Shown in pieces: positions 1 to 10,823 of a stretch of 64,000 nucleotides of DNA. How positions within the stretch are numbered: the first letter of the stretch is position 1; every line of letters begins with the position of its first letter. The notes under the pieces are model-generated. The model did not search any database. It was given only the letters and a program-made list of their open reading frames with translations, and was not told the DNA's origin. Source of the stretch: Ilex aquifolium (lineage: Eukaryota > Streptophyta > Magnoliopsida > Aquifoliales > Aquifoliaceae); NCBI GenBank assembly GCA_951799425.1, contig OX637395.1:10580451-10644450 (forward strand), read 5' to 3'. The translations under genes and the position numbers were made by a program.

Positions 1-716
1 ACAAATCATAATCTAATAACACTGACTCACTTGATTGCTTCAACAAGTCTCGCTTTGTCTTGCAATTAACCCTAAAACTCAAACACCAAAGAACAATTCA
101 ATACTAAGATAGTGAGAGAGATAACAGATATAGATTGAGGGAGTTGAGGACCTTGAGAGGGGATAGCATTACCATGGGAGATAGCTTTAAGATTCTCAAA
201 TTAGAGGTTTGAGGAGGTTTTACGAAAGAGAAGATGGATTGGGACTTGTTGGGAGAGATTGGTTGAGGGTTTCACATAATTTTGTTTAAGGACGTCTTTC
301 CTTCCTAAAAAAATAAGTTCATCGATGAATCTCTAATTTGATCCCAAAACAACATTGTTTTGTTTGACTTTTTTCCCTACAAAACAATTTCCTCAGTGAA
401 TCTCTTGATTTTTTCAATTCATTTTATGGACTGAAATTAGGTTTTTGCCAAAATTAAAAAAAATATAAAATCAAAATTTCTTATCAACTATGAATTTTTT
501 TTTTTGGCTGGTAAAACAAAATTTATGGGATTTTTTTTTGTTCATTTTGGTACTTGGAATGTGTGCAATTATTTCTCTTGTTTGGACTCATCATCTTGAA
601 GGATTCCTAATTTTTTGCGTGTGGACTCTAGTATCTTTCTTTTCTACATAAGCCAAGTTTATTCGATTTGACTCTACACATGAAGTGGTAACCCATGTAT
701 ACTTTTCTTGCCAACA
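1..716 (+). repeat. LTR-like retroelement segment Z, 3' part (copy 1)
   Basis: This is non-coding retroelement sequence present again almost unchanged at 29641-30355. It ends in CCAACA at 716, directly followed by a Met-tRNA-type primer site, so I read it as the 3' part of an LTR on the plus strand. Its start lies outside the window. No reading frame of note is present. That it is an LTR rests on the primer site alone; the repeat relationship is directly visible. Confidence 0.5.
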
Positions 717-717
717 T

Positions 718-729
718 AGATATCAGAGC
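718..729 (+). other. Primer-binding-site-like sequence (initiator Met tRNA type)
   Basis: AGATATCAGAGC closely matches the plant LTR-retrotransposon primer site TGGTATCAGAGC, complementary to the initiator Met tRNA 3' end. It begins 2 nt after a CA end, the normal position. The second copy is at 30357-30368. The mismatches fit an old element. Confidence 0.5.
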
Positions 730-785
730 TATATTTCTTGCTTTCTCTTATAGATAACATGCATGATGATTATAAGTGCTATAAC

Positions 786-3199
786 TGTGAAACCCCAATC
801 CATTTAACATAATATATATTCAGAGTGCTAATAGCCTTCATAAGTACTAAATAATACAGTCCCCAAATAATGAGTAAACTCTTATATCATTTCCATAAAC
901 ATAGCAAGTATTTGCTATTAAGCTCAACAGATAAACTTACTATACACAGCTGTGGTACGACTCAGTCGTAGACTTGTCACATCTCACACATATACATCAA
1001 GCTTAATACAATTTACATGCCTAAAAAACGCTATTCCACTCTTAGAATGAGAACCCTAAAAACTAGGAATTCAAACTTTCACGAATATCTCCGTCACCCG
1101 CTAATCTGAAAAAGGGAAAATAATGTAGGGTGAGTATCAACAGCTCAGTAGAGTAACTCAATTTTCCAAGTAAATAAGTTTCAAAATAGCATAGTTTATC
1201 ATGATTGGGCAAAAGTGAAACGAGCATTTGATACGTATATAAGAGAAACAACGTCATTTCATGTAAAACAGTAACATTTACACAAAACAGTACACTAAAA
1301 GAGAGTTTAGGATCATCAAGTATAGTGCCACACCGATGAGCAATAATCCTAATGAACCACTCAAGGCCAATATGAACATATGATCCAATAATTTAGGGGA
1401 CTTTCACCCAAAGGAAGATACGCTCCAAAGTCAATATGATCCAATTCGGTACCCAAGTCCAAAGACCAACAGGGCCGCACAAGCATTACAAACTCAATGA
1501 GAAACCCTCTACGACCTCAACCTGGAACGTAAACCCTCTGCCATTTAAACTTGTGTGCACTTAAATTTCATTTAAAAGGATTTCGGAGTTCAAATTAGTG
1601 CAAGTAATACAATCAATATGTTCATATCAAATATTAGTGCGAATTGCACTCAAAAACCCTAATCTTGGTCCGAATTCAAGTCAATATTTAAAACACCCAA
1701 TCATATATTTCAAAACATAATAAAACATCATAAATAACATATGAAATAATTTATAAATAAGTTTGAAAATCATCGCCTGTTCTAGAATTGAGAAACCCTA
1801 CTTGTCTCGCTATTTGGATCTGAAATAGCAACAAATTGAAAACTGTTATTTTTCGATGAAATTCAAATCACATAATCCATTTAACTAATTATAAATGAAT
1901 ATAATTGTTTTTAGCAAAAATCACCCACAAACTGGGTCAAATTGGCCCTTGAGGTCAAAATAGTCATTTTACTCCTCATTTTGATCCGGCCGTCAGATGG
2001 ACTTGAAAATTTACCAGGACCTTCGCATGGACGTTACAAATATTTTTGCCCCAAATAGAGCCCCATTGAACGTTGGATGCTCCCTCACGCGGTGACAGGC
2101 TGCACTGATGTGCCTCCCCTTGACCAAAACCTTAGGTTCCCCACTTTCAGCTTCAACTACCCCACTTCTCTCATCTATTTCTCCCTCTCCAGTACATTAA
2201 TCATCACAATTTTTGAACCTACACACTCATCACACATCACTCTATCAAATCCCATAAGTTTCAAGCTTCAAATTAAGCTTAAATCCATCGAAAAACCAGG
2301 TCAAAGTTAACCAAAAAGAAGATTTCTAGTTTATGGCCAGACCTGCAAGTCACGTTTTAACTCCCTTAAGAACCAATAAATCTATTTTTAAGGTCACCAA
2401 TGACTTCCTAAGGTCTTTTTTAGCTAGGAAGACCCCTCATTCGAAGCTCAAACATCCCAACCGTGGAGATCGAAAACCTCCATAGTCGAAATTTCATCTC
2501 CACCTCCACACTACCATAGGCCACAACCTGCCACCAAACTACAACAAAACAAGTCCCTGAACCCCTAGAAGCACAACCACATATATTAATTAAGCTAAAA
2601 TGAAAAGAATACATGAACCTGTTTCATGAAAACTCAAAACCCAAAACTTTACACTTCTCTCTTCTCTCTCTCTCCTCTAACCATTTATGTTCATTCCAAG
2701 CAATAGGTGAAGGCTCAAGACTATGCTCAAATGTTCTGGAGGCTTGTAGAAGGCTGGGGAAGGCCCTACTGTTGCCAAGCAGCTGCTTGGGTATGGTTGC
2801 CATGCAAGGGCAGTTCGGTAATTTTCTAAAAATCTTAAAATTAATTTTAATAATTTTTTTATTTTTTTATAATTACATAAATATTAAATCAACCACTAGA
2901 AATTATTTTCCTAATTTTAAAATTGAAATTGATATCCAATTTGATCTCCGAATTCTTCATTTTACACCCCTGATTCCCAGATTCAAGTTTGACCTAACAT
3001 ATCAGATTTGCCCTTCGGCTTCCTCTCACCTAAAAAAATCCTTTTCCTACACTATTTAAGCATATCAATTAACGTTAAAACACCCCCACACACCTTCTAA
3101 CAATTCCCTAACCGCAGCCCGACTCTCCGATATCCGAACCCCAAATAACACATCCAGATTCTGATTTGATTTCTAATTCCCGAATACCACGTCGTTACA
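786..3199 (-). repeat. Solo LTR, family X (copy A)
   Basis: Read on the minus strand this block starts TGTAACGACG at 3199 and ends TTTCACA at 786. A near-complete plus-strand relative is at 19614-22204, and further copies are at 26993-28213 and at 30425-30494 plus 48745-50964. Flanking 5-mers ATAAC (781-785) and ACAAC (3200-3204) look like a target duplication with one mismatch, so it is a solo LTR nested in the leader of the surrounding element. Small frames inside it (for example 2613-3059) are not conserved as proteins. A motif of CTCACCC followed by a pyrimidine tract and CAG/ATTAG (minus strand, 1106-1140) recurs in other LTR families here. Confidence 0.75.
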
Positions 3200-3433
3200 A
3201 CAACATGCTTAAAAATAAATAATTGCACCTAGTTTTTGAGTTCTTACATGACATGGGTCTCTTCTTTTTTGTGTGATTTAGACCGAATTCTTTATATGCA
3301 AGTGATCCTTATTTCCTAATTGGCATAGCTATAAAATTTGATGGCTTAAAGAGGTGTGGTTTGGTATTGTGGACCCAAATTTTCCAACCAAATTTCATCA
3401 CATCAAATCTGTTTTTATGTAACTAAATGCATA

Positions 3434-4721
3434 CACTACAAGAATTTCAGGACAACCCGGTGTTTGGAAAATGCCAGTAAAGCCCAAAAAAAGGTCGAAA
3501 AATCCTATTGTCGGCATTTATTTCATACGTCATCTAAAACGGCGTCAGGAAAGCTCCCATTGTTTAGCTAACAGCGTAAAATATCAAATGGCATTTCCTC
3601 CGGCGGAAGACAAACACCAAACTTATGGCCGGACTTCGATGACCGGAAATACAAATGCCAGTGTTTAAATAAACGCCATGAGTTTGTTTGTTTTTTTTTT
3701 TTTTATGTTCTATTGTGTTTCTATTTATAGGAATAAGATATTTGAATAATTCGGAGTGATTGTATATTGATTTACAATATAAAATATGTGGAGATTTTCT
3801 CTCATAACACTAGAGAGTGATTATAGCTAAAGAGAGATTTTCTCTATTCAAACAAGCTAAGGCATAGATTTTAGGAGAGAATTTACGGCTAATAGAGCGA
3901 AGAAAATTCTAGACCAAAGTCAATTAAACACATATCTTAAACATGTGGGAGAGTTTTTGCAAAAGAGAATCAATGATATATCTCTGTGATCTCAACACTT
4001 TGTGATAATACAACTGATTGAATCCAATAGTTTGGCTCAATTTGAACGGACAACAATAATCAATTCATACAAATGTCGTAAGCATAACTTAAATCAGATT
4101 TGCAGGTAGTTTTCTCACGAAAATCACATTTGCGGTGAATAACGAGGAACAATGCCGCGTCGATGTGAACAACAAGAAACAGGAGGATAGATATGTATCA
4201 AACTTCTTTCTGTAATTCATTGCGTAACATAATCTCCATTTTTTGAACCTCGAAGCACACAACGCCGATGAAGCTAACGTCACGAACGAATCTGAGTTTT
4301 TCAGATCTTTGCAAGGCGAAGCTTGGAGAAAGGGCTGAGATACCTATGCTCAATAGACCACCGGAAACACCTATTTTCCAGCTAGAAACCACCGCCTGTG
4401 CGATGGAACATTGTCATTCTCGGTGGAATAGACGGTGGTGCAAGCTGTGTCAGTGCTCTCTCTCGGTTATCTCTTGAAATCTGAAGATATCACTGTTTTC
4501 TCACTCAATAACTTTATTTTTATATTAGTTTGATAAATGCGTGGTGGCTAGGCAGAGGTGCAACATTGTGGCATGCAAATATTTTGATATAAACATTGTG
4601 AAACAAACGTTGTGATATTTCTCAATGCTTCACATAAACGTTGTGATATTATCCTGTTACTGACACATCCTTAAAATGCTATGAAAATAAACGTCAGCAA
4701 AACCCTTTTTTTCTTGTAGTG
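3434..4721. mobile_element. Non-autonomous CACTA (En/Spm-type) transposon
   Basis: The element begins CACTACAAGAA at 3434 and ends TTCTTGTAGTG at 4721, giving 11-bp terminal inverted repeats of CACTA type. The 3-bp target duplication ATA flanks it (3431-3433 and 4722-4724). It is about 1.29 kb and has no transposase, so it would depend on enzyme supplied in trans. Degenerate subterminal repeats resembling AACRTTGTGA lie near the right end, as expected for this superfamily. A partner copy at 51194 has lost its right end. An interior minus-strand frame (about 4198-4392) is protein-like and kept in both copies; it could be a captured gene scrap, but I do not recognise it. Confidence 0.85.
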
Positions 4722-4724
4722 ATA

Positions 4725-5871
4725 TGGTTAGAAGAGATTTCCAATAGTATACTATGTGTATTATGTAGGGAGAGATCTAATGGTGCAAAGTAAGCATCAT
4801 GAACCAATGTTTTCTACCACTCAAGAGGATTTCTTGGCTTAAGGAAGAAGATGAATAATGCCCCACACACAGCTAGGGCACGTGCACTAATCCCCAACCT
4901 CAGATGGTCAAACCACCACCATTCAGCTCATCTCATTGTAAGGAATCCGTAAATGGTGGTGCCACTTACAAAAGGCTACCAAAAAGTGAAGGTGTACATA
5001 TCTCTTCGGCCCTGAGAGTGGTTGGACAAAATGACCAACATATGAAGCCCACACGTATTCGTGGAGAGCAGGGGAGTGTTAGGTGACTTCTAAAGGTCTT
5101 TTAAAATGTGATTTTCTATCTAGTGGTGGCATTGGTGCAACATTGTGGCAATTCTAATATACCGTATGACGTGTATCCAAGGGTAACTTAGTGCCATTCT
5201 GAATTTTTTTTCAATTTTAGGATTTTTGTGTACCTTAGCGTGCGGAAGATAATAATTATTGGATGAAATAATAAGACTAGCATTGTTTACATATTATTAA
5301 TTATATATTTTTTTGCTTATGACCATGTGCTTATAGATGATGACTCTGGCTATCCCATCAACCAAGACCGATGTTTGTGATGTATGGATGAATGGGTTGT
5401 GGAGGGTTGCAATTGGTAATTTATGGACTCATGTCTATGTTATTTAATTATGTCATATTTATTGTTTTAAAGATATTTTTTCAAGGAGTATCGCAAGGCA
5501 ACATCTTCATTTATTTATTTAGCTATGCAGATGATTTTTATTAGGGTTTCTTGTGATACAATTATTTGGGATGCAAGTAATTTTTGGGGAAGCCTTGTAA
5601 GGGGATGTGTTTCACTATTGCCAATGTTTCTTTTGATTTTGTTTTAGCATGAAGTGCATAAAATAGCAATCAAGAGCCTGTGCACAACTTGTTTTGATGC
5701 TTACTTTGTGGATGACGAATGGATTAGTTTCCTTAATCGTATAATTTATTAGATTTTAATATTACAACTTTAATTTTTGGGGATGAATACTAGCTTAGTG
5801 AAAATTTTGATAATCTAATTAATTAAGTTATATGTGTCTAATGTCCATCCCTACCTATTGAACGAAGTGAA
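4725..5871. other. Retroelement interior without recognisable genes
   Basis: AT-rich sequence between the CACTA element and the gag remnant. From about 5325 onward it is duplicated at 52410-52960. No frame, RNA gene or clear control signal is visible. Confidence 0.5.
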
Positions 5872-6520
5872 AATGGCTTCAAAGAACATATTTGCTTACT
5901 TAACAAAATGAGAAAACCTAGATGGAAAAAGCTATTGCATGTGGCACAAGAAAATTCAACATTTACTTAATGAACAAGAAGTTTTTGAATCCTTAACTAC
6001 ACATCCATGACCCCACCAAAGGAGGACAACATGGCCCAACATCGTGGTGATAAGGAAACTTTTGAGAAGTGGGTCAAAATGACTTGCTCACACACTTTAC
6101 AATGACTGTATTAGGAAATTTTAGACTTGCCTCATGGCCCAAGACATGTGAACAAACCGAATGTTACTTTCGACCATACTTTAGCTACTAGGCATCGTGC
6201 CTTGAACCTTAGGTTTTAACAATATATGAAGAATCCTACGCATAGCATTGCTGAGCATCTTCGTGTCATAAGCACCGTGACACGTGATTTAAGGGCTATT
6301 AGAAATAACCTTACAAAAGGGTAGCAAGTTTTAGTTGTTATTTGTTCTTGCCAGACCCTGAATGGGCACATGAAGTTCTTCATGACTCATAGAGAAAATA
6401 TCAACATTTCAATGATATTTTGCATAACCTCAAGGTCAAGGGAGAGCGGCTAAAAGCTAACCGCCCAGTAGCTCTTGCCTCCCAAGCTGGGAAAAATGGG
6501 CCCATGCTGCCCAATTAAAA
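5872..6520 (+). pseudogene. Decayed Copia-type gag fragment
   Basis: Translation from the ATG at 5872 gives MASKNIFAYLTK, a stop, then ENLDGKSYCMWHKKIQHLLN, the start of a Copia-type (UBN2-like) gag that binds element RNA in virus-like particles. Similarity continues with several stops and frame changes to about 6520. No protease, integrase or reverse transcriptase follows. The second copy (52963-53060) has lost about 0.5 kb of this gag. The frame is dead. Family level is reasonably supported; clade is not assigned. Confidence 0.7.
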
Positions 6521-6531
6521 GACAAGGGAAG

Positions 6532-7539
6532 TGTCAGGCCCTGACGCTCATGGGTACCTTAATTGATAGCTCTAATACAAACTTGTAATATCACATAATA
6601 ACTTTGCTACCAACTTGTAATGCCCCGGATCTCTCGAGCACGTCACTTATAATGTCCCGCATCTCATAAGCACGTTATTGATGTTCCAAGTGCAAACATG
6701 TCACTTTGCGGTTGGTGACTATTGCATTTGTCAAAAGTTGTAAACTTAGGGATTATAACCCATAAATATTCGGAAGCAAAATTTTAACAAATCAATCTAA
6801 CTTGGAGGGTTTTATAAAACGTTACATCATAACTGTATAAATAGTGTAGTGTTTAGCGAATCTAAACAAAGTACATATGCTCAGCTCGGACCCACTTCGT
6901 AACTGGTGTTTTCCACATCCTACACCACTCCACTGGAAAAGAGAATAAATTTTGTCAGATGAGAGACCACATGGTTTGAAAATAGCATAGTATTTCAAAG
7001 TGATTAGGATTTAAGCATACTGTCAGAGATAGATAGGGTATAACAAAACATTTTAGTATCAAAAAAGATGTATAACCACACAGGTATTCATAGTTCATAA
7101 ATATCTCAAAGGAACTAATACCGAAAATCAACTAGTACCGACTATGTACTCATAGTTGTGTCACATGAGGAGACCAATACCTATGCAACAACACAAGGGT
7201 CAATCAAATAAACCTTTTAGTGGGATTTCACCACAAGGAAAATATGATCCCTCCATCAGTCAGTATCCGAGCCTGAAAGCCACTAGGCCACCAAAACTAA
7301 TGAGACTTAGTCAACCCTCTACGGTTTGAACAACTGGTTCATGCGACCTTTGTCGCTCAATCATGTGTGCACAATACTTTTTGCAAGAGATCTGGATAAT
7401 CAGTTTCACAAAACACAACTTGAATGCTCAACATTTACACAATTCATCAATTCATCGCTTTGGAGAGCAACCACGGATCTGAATTCAACAAACAGTATTC
7501 ACACCAAGTAACATTAGTCAAGAACATTGATAAATCACA
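6532..7539 (+). repeat. LTR-like terminal block Y (copy A)
   Basis: The block starts TGTCAGGCCC and ends AATCACA, has TG...CA ends, and is preceded by a purine-rich stretch (6517-6531) resembling a polypurine tract. Its twin at 53083-54090 ends at the same base, after which the two copies diverge completely, so 7539 is a true element end. No matching 5' LTR is in the window. The plus-strand assignment is inferred from the upstream purine tract and gag. Confidence 0.55.
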
Positions 7540-7776
7540 TCTATAATATAAAACAGGGGCGACTTCAACATCCAACGGTCTCAAATCAATTCATCTGACG
7601 ATCACCAATAACTCTCATTTCCCCCCAAATTCATCATTTTTCACCCACAAGTTTTTCAAAAATCTATCCACTCAGTCCCTTCACCTGTCAACAAGCCACC
7701 TTTTGCCGCCTTCCCTGCATCTTTTTTTTTTTTTTTCTGTCAGACAAGCGTTCTTGCATCTCCTTCTACCCCTTCC

Positions 7777-7812
<36 letters not shown>

Positions 7813-7874
7813 GAACACATACATGCCCTTTCTCCTCTCTCTCCCTCCCTCTTTCCTATCTCTCTCCAATCACA
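7540..7874 (+). promoter_or_regulatory. Low-copy CT-rich leader, possible host promoter/5' UTR
   Basis: Not repeated elsewhere in the window. It holds a pyrimidine tract and a (CT)n run at 7780-7807, which is common in plant core promoters and 5' leaders. It precedes the candidate first exon at 7875. No convincing TATA box was found. Context is the only support. Confidence 0.3.
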
Positions 7875-7954
7875 ATGCCTGCAGTCACCAGAGGCGACCC
7901 AGCGACCACCATTAACGACACCATAACCACCACCAAAGAATCGCCCAGATCCAG
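7875..7954 (+). CDS. Candidate first coding exon of an unrecognised host gene
   Basis: An ATG at 7875 after a CT-rich leader opens a frame coding for MPAVTRGDPATTINDTITTT and seven further residues, then meets CCAG/GTATCC at 7954/7955, a plausible donor site. Unlike the surrounding DNA this stretch is not repeated in the window and has balanced codon composition. The Copia element inserted 75 bp downstream would sit in the first intron. I cannot identify a second exon in 15477-16657 and do not recognise the protein. It could equally be chance in CT/AC-rich DNA. Confidence 0.3.
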
Positions 7955-8029
7955 GTATCCTCTCTCTGCCTCCCTCTTTGTCTCTCCCCCTCTCTCTGTC
8001 TTCATCTCTTTCTCCCTCTCTTTGTACAC

Positions 8030-9178
8030 TGTTGGACCAAATCAGATTTTTAAGAGGAAAAATTGAATTTTAGTCGACTTTGAGCCTAAATTAAAGTGGG
8101 ACCCAATTATTATTTTGAATAATATTTCGTGGGTTCATATTCTACTCCGTGAGGAGAATAATGTAGTATATTCATTTGTTCAAATCGAGTAAGAAATGAA
8201 TGAGAAAATAGGCTCCAAAGTGACCCTCTTGAAATGTGGAAATAAAAGAAAGTGCAATGTGGGATTTGACACCAATCCCACATTGGTTGAGGAAGAGATC
8301 CAACATGGGCATATATAAGCCAAGTTTGCTCCATGGGTTGGGCCCCAAGGGGTACCACAGTTTTATGAGCAGAGCGAGCACCTACATGCCTTCGGTTCGA
8401 CCATACACGCGCGCGCGCGCCGTCCGCCCGACCCGGCCGGGATTGGGTACGGGTACGGTTTAGACCAAGCCCTATCTTTTTGAAGAAAATTCATTTAAGT
8501 AAATGGGCAACCCGAAATTAATATCCGTGGATCGCAATGGTTCGGATTTATTCCGAAATTGGATTGTGTCTGTTCATGGTGAACATTTGCGTCTTTTAGT
8601 GTGGCGACTGTCCGAAAAGTCACCAAAGAGTCAATAACTACCCAGGATCATTACCATTCAAAAAACATTTAATTCATTCATTCATTCATTTCGGGCAGAC
8701 TATTGTGCATTACATTAAGGCAGTCTGCATTTCGGCATTAAGGAAGTGCATTTGGAGAGTACACAACACAAGTTTGGTTCGCTGAACAGAAAGATTGGAG
8801 TGCTACTTCTATCTGTGTAAAGATCATTGTATCCTGGGAGGCAGGCGCTCGAGATTCCATAAGCACCGTGTGTGGGGGCGAAATCTGTCTTAAGGACATA
8901 GTGTCAAACACTAGCCTTGATCTACCTAAAGTTCAATATCAGTTCCTGTTCTGCAATCGGGTTAGTAATTGTATCGGATTATACAAATAGTTACATGTAA
9001 CTGTTTCTATTTTATTAAAACTGGTGTAACTATTTACTGTAACTGTTTCGTTCAAACTATATTCTGTGCAAAGTTGAAGGATTTGATTGCTACTGTTTTT
9101 TTCCTTATACATTACATGTTTCATATCAGAAGTTTCAATAAGTGATTTTACTATATTTGAAATACCACACGTTCAACA
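8030..9178 (+). repeat. Copia 5' LTR
   Basis: Starts TGTTGGACC and ends GTTCAACA. It contains a TATA box at 8312-8318, an inverted repeat of a USE-like motif at 8255-8285, a GC run at 8408-8420 that differs from the other LTR, and repeated AACTGTT/AACAGTT-type motifs near the 3' end. Start and end are fixed by comparison with 14274-15471 and by the target duplication. Confidence 0.95.
8255..8318 (+). promoter_or_regulatory. LTR core promoter with snRNA-type USE and TATA box
   Basis: ATCCCACATTG at 8275-8285 matches 10 of 11 positions of the plant snRNA upstream sequence element RTCCCACATCG. TATATAA begins at 8312, leaving 26 nt between, the spacing I know from Arabidopsis U6 promoters. An inverted copy of the motif lies at 8255-8265, so 8255-8266 and 8274-8285 form a 12-bp palindrome arm pair with a 7-nt loop. 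TATA use by the LTR is a standard expectation; polymerase choice is unknown. Confidence 0.6.
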
Positions 9179-9180
9179 AT

Positions 9181-9194
9181 CTTAAGACAGATTT
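9181..9194 (+). other. Non-tRNA primer-site position complementary to own LTR
   Basis: Two bases after the 5' LTR, where the tRNA primer site should lie, stands CTTAAGACAGATTT. It does not start TGG and resembles no tRNA 3' end I know. It is the exact reverse complement of 8881-8894 inside the LTR (also 15175-15188). The pairing would place the 3' end of the LTR strand next to the LTR edge. The role is inferred; see findings. Confidence 0.45.
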
Positions 9195-9351
9195 GTTATT
9201 AGTTTAATTACTTGTTGTATTTCTGATATATGTTTGAGTATTCAAAAATATTGCAAATTGTTAAAAACTTGTTTTTACAATCTGTGATAGTTTGAAGAGG
9301 CTTGAAATTTTTTTTGAAAAAATTTGCATGTTCTGTTTATGTGTTTAATTC

Positions 9352-9625
9352 AAACAGTTACACCAAACTGTTACAGTTACACCAAACTGTGATGTTATTT
9401 CTGTGCATGATTAAACAGTTACATCAAACAGTGACTTTGTTTCTGTGTATGTTTTAAACAGTTACATCAAACAGTGACTTTGTTTTTGTGTATGTTTTAA
9501 ACAGTTACATCAAACAGTTACTTTGTTTCTGTGTATGTTTTAAACAGTTACATTAAACAGTGACTTTGTTTCTGTGTATATTTAAACAGTTACACCAAAC
9601 AGAAACGTTAAACCAGTAACTTCAA
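9352..9625 (+). repeat. 43-bp tandem repeats in the Copia leader
   Basis: Units starting AAACAGTTAC recur at 9413, 9456, 9499 and 9542 with exact 43-bp spacing. A divergent unit precedes them and shortened units follow (9584 onward). Each unit holds AACAGTTA and AACAGTGA, close to MYB-type cores (CNGTTR). The array lies between the LTR and the gag start. Confidence 0.9.
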
Positions 9626-9704
9626 AACAGTGACATTAAACAGTTACATAGATTGTTTCTGTTTTAATAACTTACTGTTTTCCTATTTTTGAATAGTTTG
9701 TAAT

Positions 9705-10823
9705 ATGTGTTTATCAGAAATGGATGCAAATGATAATAATGTTCCTACTACTACAAATCATGTTGTGCCTATTTCTGTTCCTACTCACGTGTCTCATGGG
9801 GAGAAACCTGAAAAGTTCAATGGGAACGATTTCAAGAGATGGCAACAGAAAATGCTGTTCTATCTCACTATGTTGAATCTTGCAATGGTTCTTCGTGAAG
9901 ATGCTCCTGTTTGTAGTGAGAATGAGACCGACCGCCAAGTTGTTGCTGCGGTAGATGCATGGAAGCATTCTGATTTTCTGTGCAAAAACTATATCCTCAA
10001 TGGATTGGATAACACATTATATAATGTGTATAGTCCAATCAAGACGGCTAGAGAGCTGTGCGAATCCTTGGATAGGAAATACAAAACGGAGGATGCCGGA
10101 ATGAAGAAATTCGTTGTGGGCAGATTCCTTGACTATAAAATGGTGGATTCCAAGACTATCATAAGTCAAGTTCAAGATCTTCAAGTGATCCTACATGAGA
10201 TTCATGCCGAAGGGATGGTGCTTAGTGAATCTTTCCAAGTGGCTGCAATTATTGAGAAATTACCGCCAAATTGGAAGGACTTAAAAAATTATTTAAAGCA
10301 TAAACGCAAAGAAATGAAACTTGAAGACTTGATCGTGAGATTGGGGATTGAGGAGGACAATAGACTCTCCGAAAAGAAGGTTGGCAATCATTCCATGGAG
10401 TCAAAGGCACATATGATTGAAGAGGGACATAAAACCAACAAGAAAAGGAAGTATGTTGGCCAACAAGGGGCCAAGGGTGGTGATTCCAAAAGGTTCAAAG
10501 GCAACTGCTTTGTGTGCAATAAACCGGGACATCGTGCAAAAGATTGTCGAAGCCGTAAAGCACAAGTGAATCACAAGAGGAAGGCTGCCCAAGCCAATAT
10601 AACCGAGGTAGAAAAACTGTCTGATAATGTTTCTAACATAAGTTTTTCTGCTGTAGTATCCGAAGTCAACTTGGTGGGAAATACCAAGGAATGGTGGGTG
10701 GACACCGGGGCCACTAGACACATATGTTCGGATAAGAATATGTTCTCTTCATATGAAACAGTTAATGATGGAGAACAACTATTCATGGAAAATTCTTCTA
10801 CTTCCAAAGTTGAAGGCAAATGA
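9705..10823 (+). pseudogene. Copia gag and start of protease, ended by a nonsense codon
   Basis: The frame has an ATG at 9705; the ATG at 9720 (MDANDNN) is an equally good start. Numbering from 9705, residues 30-220 are a Copia-type gag capsid region, C268-C271-H276-C281 forms a CCHC zinc knuckle ([14 protein letters not shown]), and WWVDTG at about 330-335 carries the protease catalytic Asp. Gag packages element RNA; the protease cuts the polyprotein. A TGA at 10821-10823 interrupts the protease, and similarity continues in the same frame beyond it, so this is one substitution rather than a natural end. Confidence 0.9.

Noticed and set aside
2613..3059. 148-codon plus-strand frame
   Set aside because: It lies in LTR X; the related copy at 50375 is cut short after 74 codons and copy C lacks it.
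7703..8066. Ser/Leu-rich frames
   Set aside because: Products of the CT microsatellite and pyrimidine tracts around 7720-8025.
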